From contig DHTF01000096.1 in NCBI GenBank assembly GCA_002411515.1, positions 1 to 5,834 on the forward strand: 5,834 nucleotides of DNA, given 5' to 3'. A program made the position numbers and the translations under genes. Under the pieces are notes generated by a model. It made no database searches. It was given only the letters and a program-made list of their open reading frames with translations, and had not been told where the DNA came from. Source of the DNA: Proteiniphilum sp. UBA5267. GTDB taxonomy: Bacteria; Bacteroidota; Bacteroidia; Bacteroidales; Dysgonomonadaceae. Shown here piece after piece: positions 5,276 to 5,834 of the stretch (position 1 is the stretch's first letter; each line of letters begins with the position of its first letter).

Positions 5276-5800
5276 CTACCACAGCTGTTGGCATTTTTTT
5301 TCAAATTCAACTTGTTCTTTAAGCCAAAAATTTTGCCTGTCTTTAAAGTATTTATATCTTTCGTTAAGAAATTTTTCTTCATTCTCTATATTTTCAATAT
5401 TATATAGAAAATGGGGTAAATTATAAGTTACCTCAAAATATTTTGGCTCCTTTTTTGTTTTGTCAGGTTTAATGTTAAACGATAACAGATAAGATTCGTC
5501 TTGTTTCAAAATTACATACATTTCTTTAAATAGGTATGTGCCATCATCGTGATCGAATGGTGGATGCCTCAACCATTCTATTGCATTCATTTGTGAGTCA
5601 AAACTTTCAATAGATATGAACGGTCTATTCGTTAAATGCTCTGTCATAAACAACATAATGAATGGACTTTTATTTGTTAGTTTAAAATTAAATTTACACT
5701 CCTCTTTATTGAAATCACTCTCCACTTTGAGTTGAGCATAAAGTGGGGAACTTGTAAGTATGAGAATACTTAACATCGTAGTTTTAAAAAAATATTTCAT
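5276..5800 (-). CDS. Secreted protein of unknown function, AT-rich gene
   Basis: I do not recognise this 174-residue protein. It begins with a typical signal peptide (KYFFK, then a hydrophobic stretch to about 18) with a likely cleavage after LYA at residue 22, so the mature protein should start at Gln23 and lie in the periplasm or outside. There is no lipobox. Residues 23-120 alternate hydrophobic strands (FNFKLTNKSPFIMLFM, 37-52; YLLSFNIKP, 103-111), suggesting an immunoglobulin-like beta-sandwich. The last 40 residues are charged and probably helical. Codons are strongly A/T-biased compared with the neighbouring genes, which suggests later acquisition. The ATG at 5800 is the natural start for the signal peptide; no Shine-Dalgarno is seen. 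It lies upstream of the MBL operon on the same strand with a 97-base gap, so cotranscription is possible but not indicated. Confidence 0.75.
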   Translation of the reverse strand: MKYFFKTTMLSILILTSSPLYAQLKVESDFNKEECKFNFKLTNKSPFIMLFMTEHLTNRPFISIESFDSQMNAIEWLRHPPFDHDDGTYLFKEMYVILKQDESYLLSFNIKPDKTKKEPKYFEVTYNLPHFLYNIENIENEEKFLNERYKYFKDRQNFWLKEQVEFEKKCQQLW

Positions 5801-5834
5801 ATGGTATTTTTTATTGTAAGCTACCCCTTTTTAG

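Noticed and set aside
5200..5382. Minus-strand open frame of 60 codons
   Set aside because: It overlaps the 3' end of the secreted-protein gene in another frame, is Lys/Asn-rich as expected from AT-rich DNA, and lacks a start signal.

Overview
The window looks like a chromosomal segment of a Bacteroidota (Bacteroidales) bacterium. The evidence is two protein families I know mainly from this phylum (DUF6266 and DUF6528), two lipoproteins with Bacteroidota-like N-termini, A-rich starts mostly lacking Shine-Dalgarno sequences, and several matches to the Bacteroidota promoter pattern (TTTG at -33, TAnnTTTG at -7). A Dysgonomonadaceae-type host (Proteiniphilum or Petrimonas relatives) is a guess.

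Layout, left to right. (1) Positions 1-329, minus: the first 109 codons of wecC, UDP-N-acetyl-D-mannosamine dehydrogenase, cut by the window edge. Its leader holds two small hairpins. (2) 572-1198, minus: a complete DUF6266 protein with its own promoter. (3) 1199-1500: a divergent intergenic region with an 11-bp tandem repeat and promoters facing both ways. (4) 1501-2613, plus: a 370-aa helical, coiled-coil protein I cannot name. (5) 2649-2727: a GC-rich block of interlocking palindromes, readable as a REP-like repeat or as an attenuator-like leader. (6) 2758-2955, plus: a 65-aa excisionase/MerR-type helix-turn-helix protein with an unusually strong Shine-Dalgarno. (7) 2969-3149: short direct repeats running into a 160-bp imperfect palindrome with a terminator-like core, lying between convergent genes. 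(8) 5178 down to 3166, minus: a two-gene lipoprotein operon, a metallo-beta-lactamase-fold hydrolase followed 12 bases later by a DUF6528 predicted beta-propeller. (9) 5276-5800, minus: an AT-rich gene for a secreted protein of unknown function.

How the parts may work together: the MBL and DUF6528 proteins are probably co-expressed and act at the cell envelope. The 370-aa protein and the small DNA-binding protein are co-directional and separated by the structured leader, so they may form a regulatory pair, possibly a remnant of a mobile element. wecC probably opens a surface-polysaccharide locus running off the left edge. I see no phage, CRISPR, tRNA or rRNA genes and no transposase. The most unusual features are the two palindromic intergenic blocks either side of the small HTH gene.
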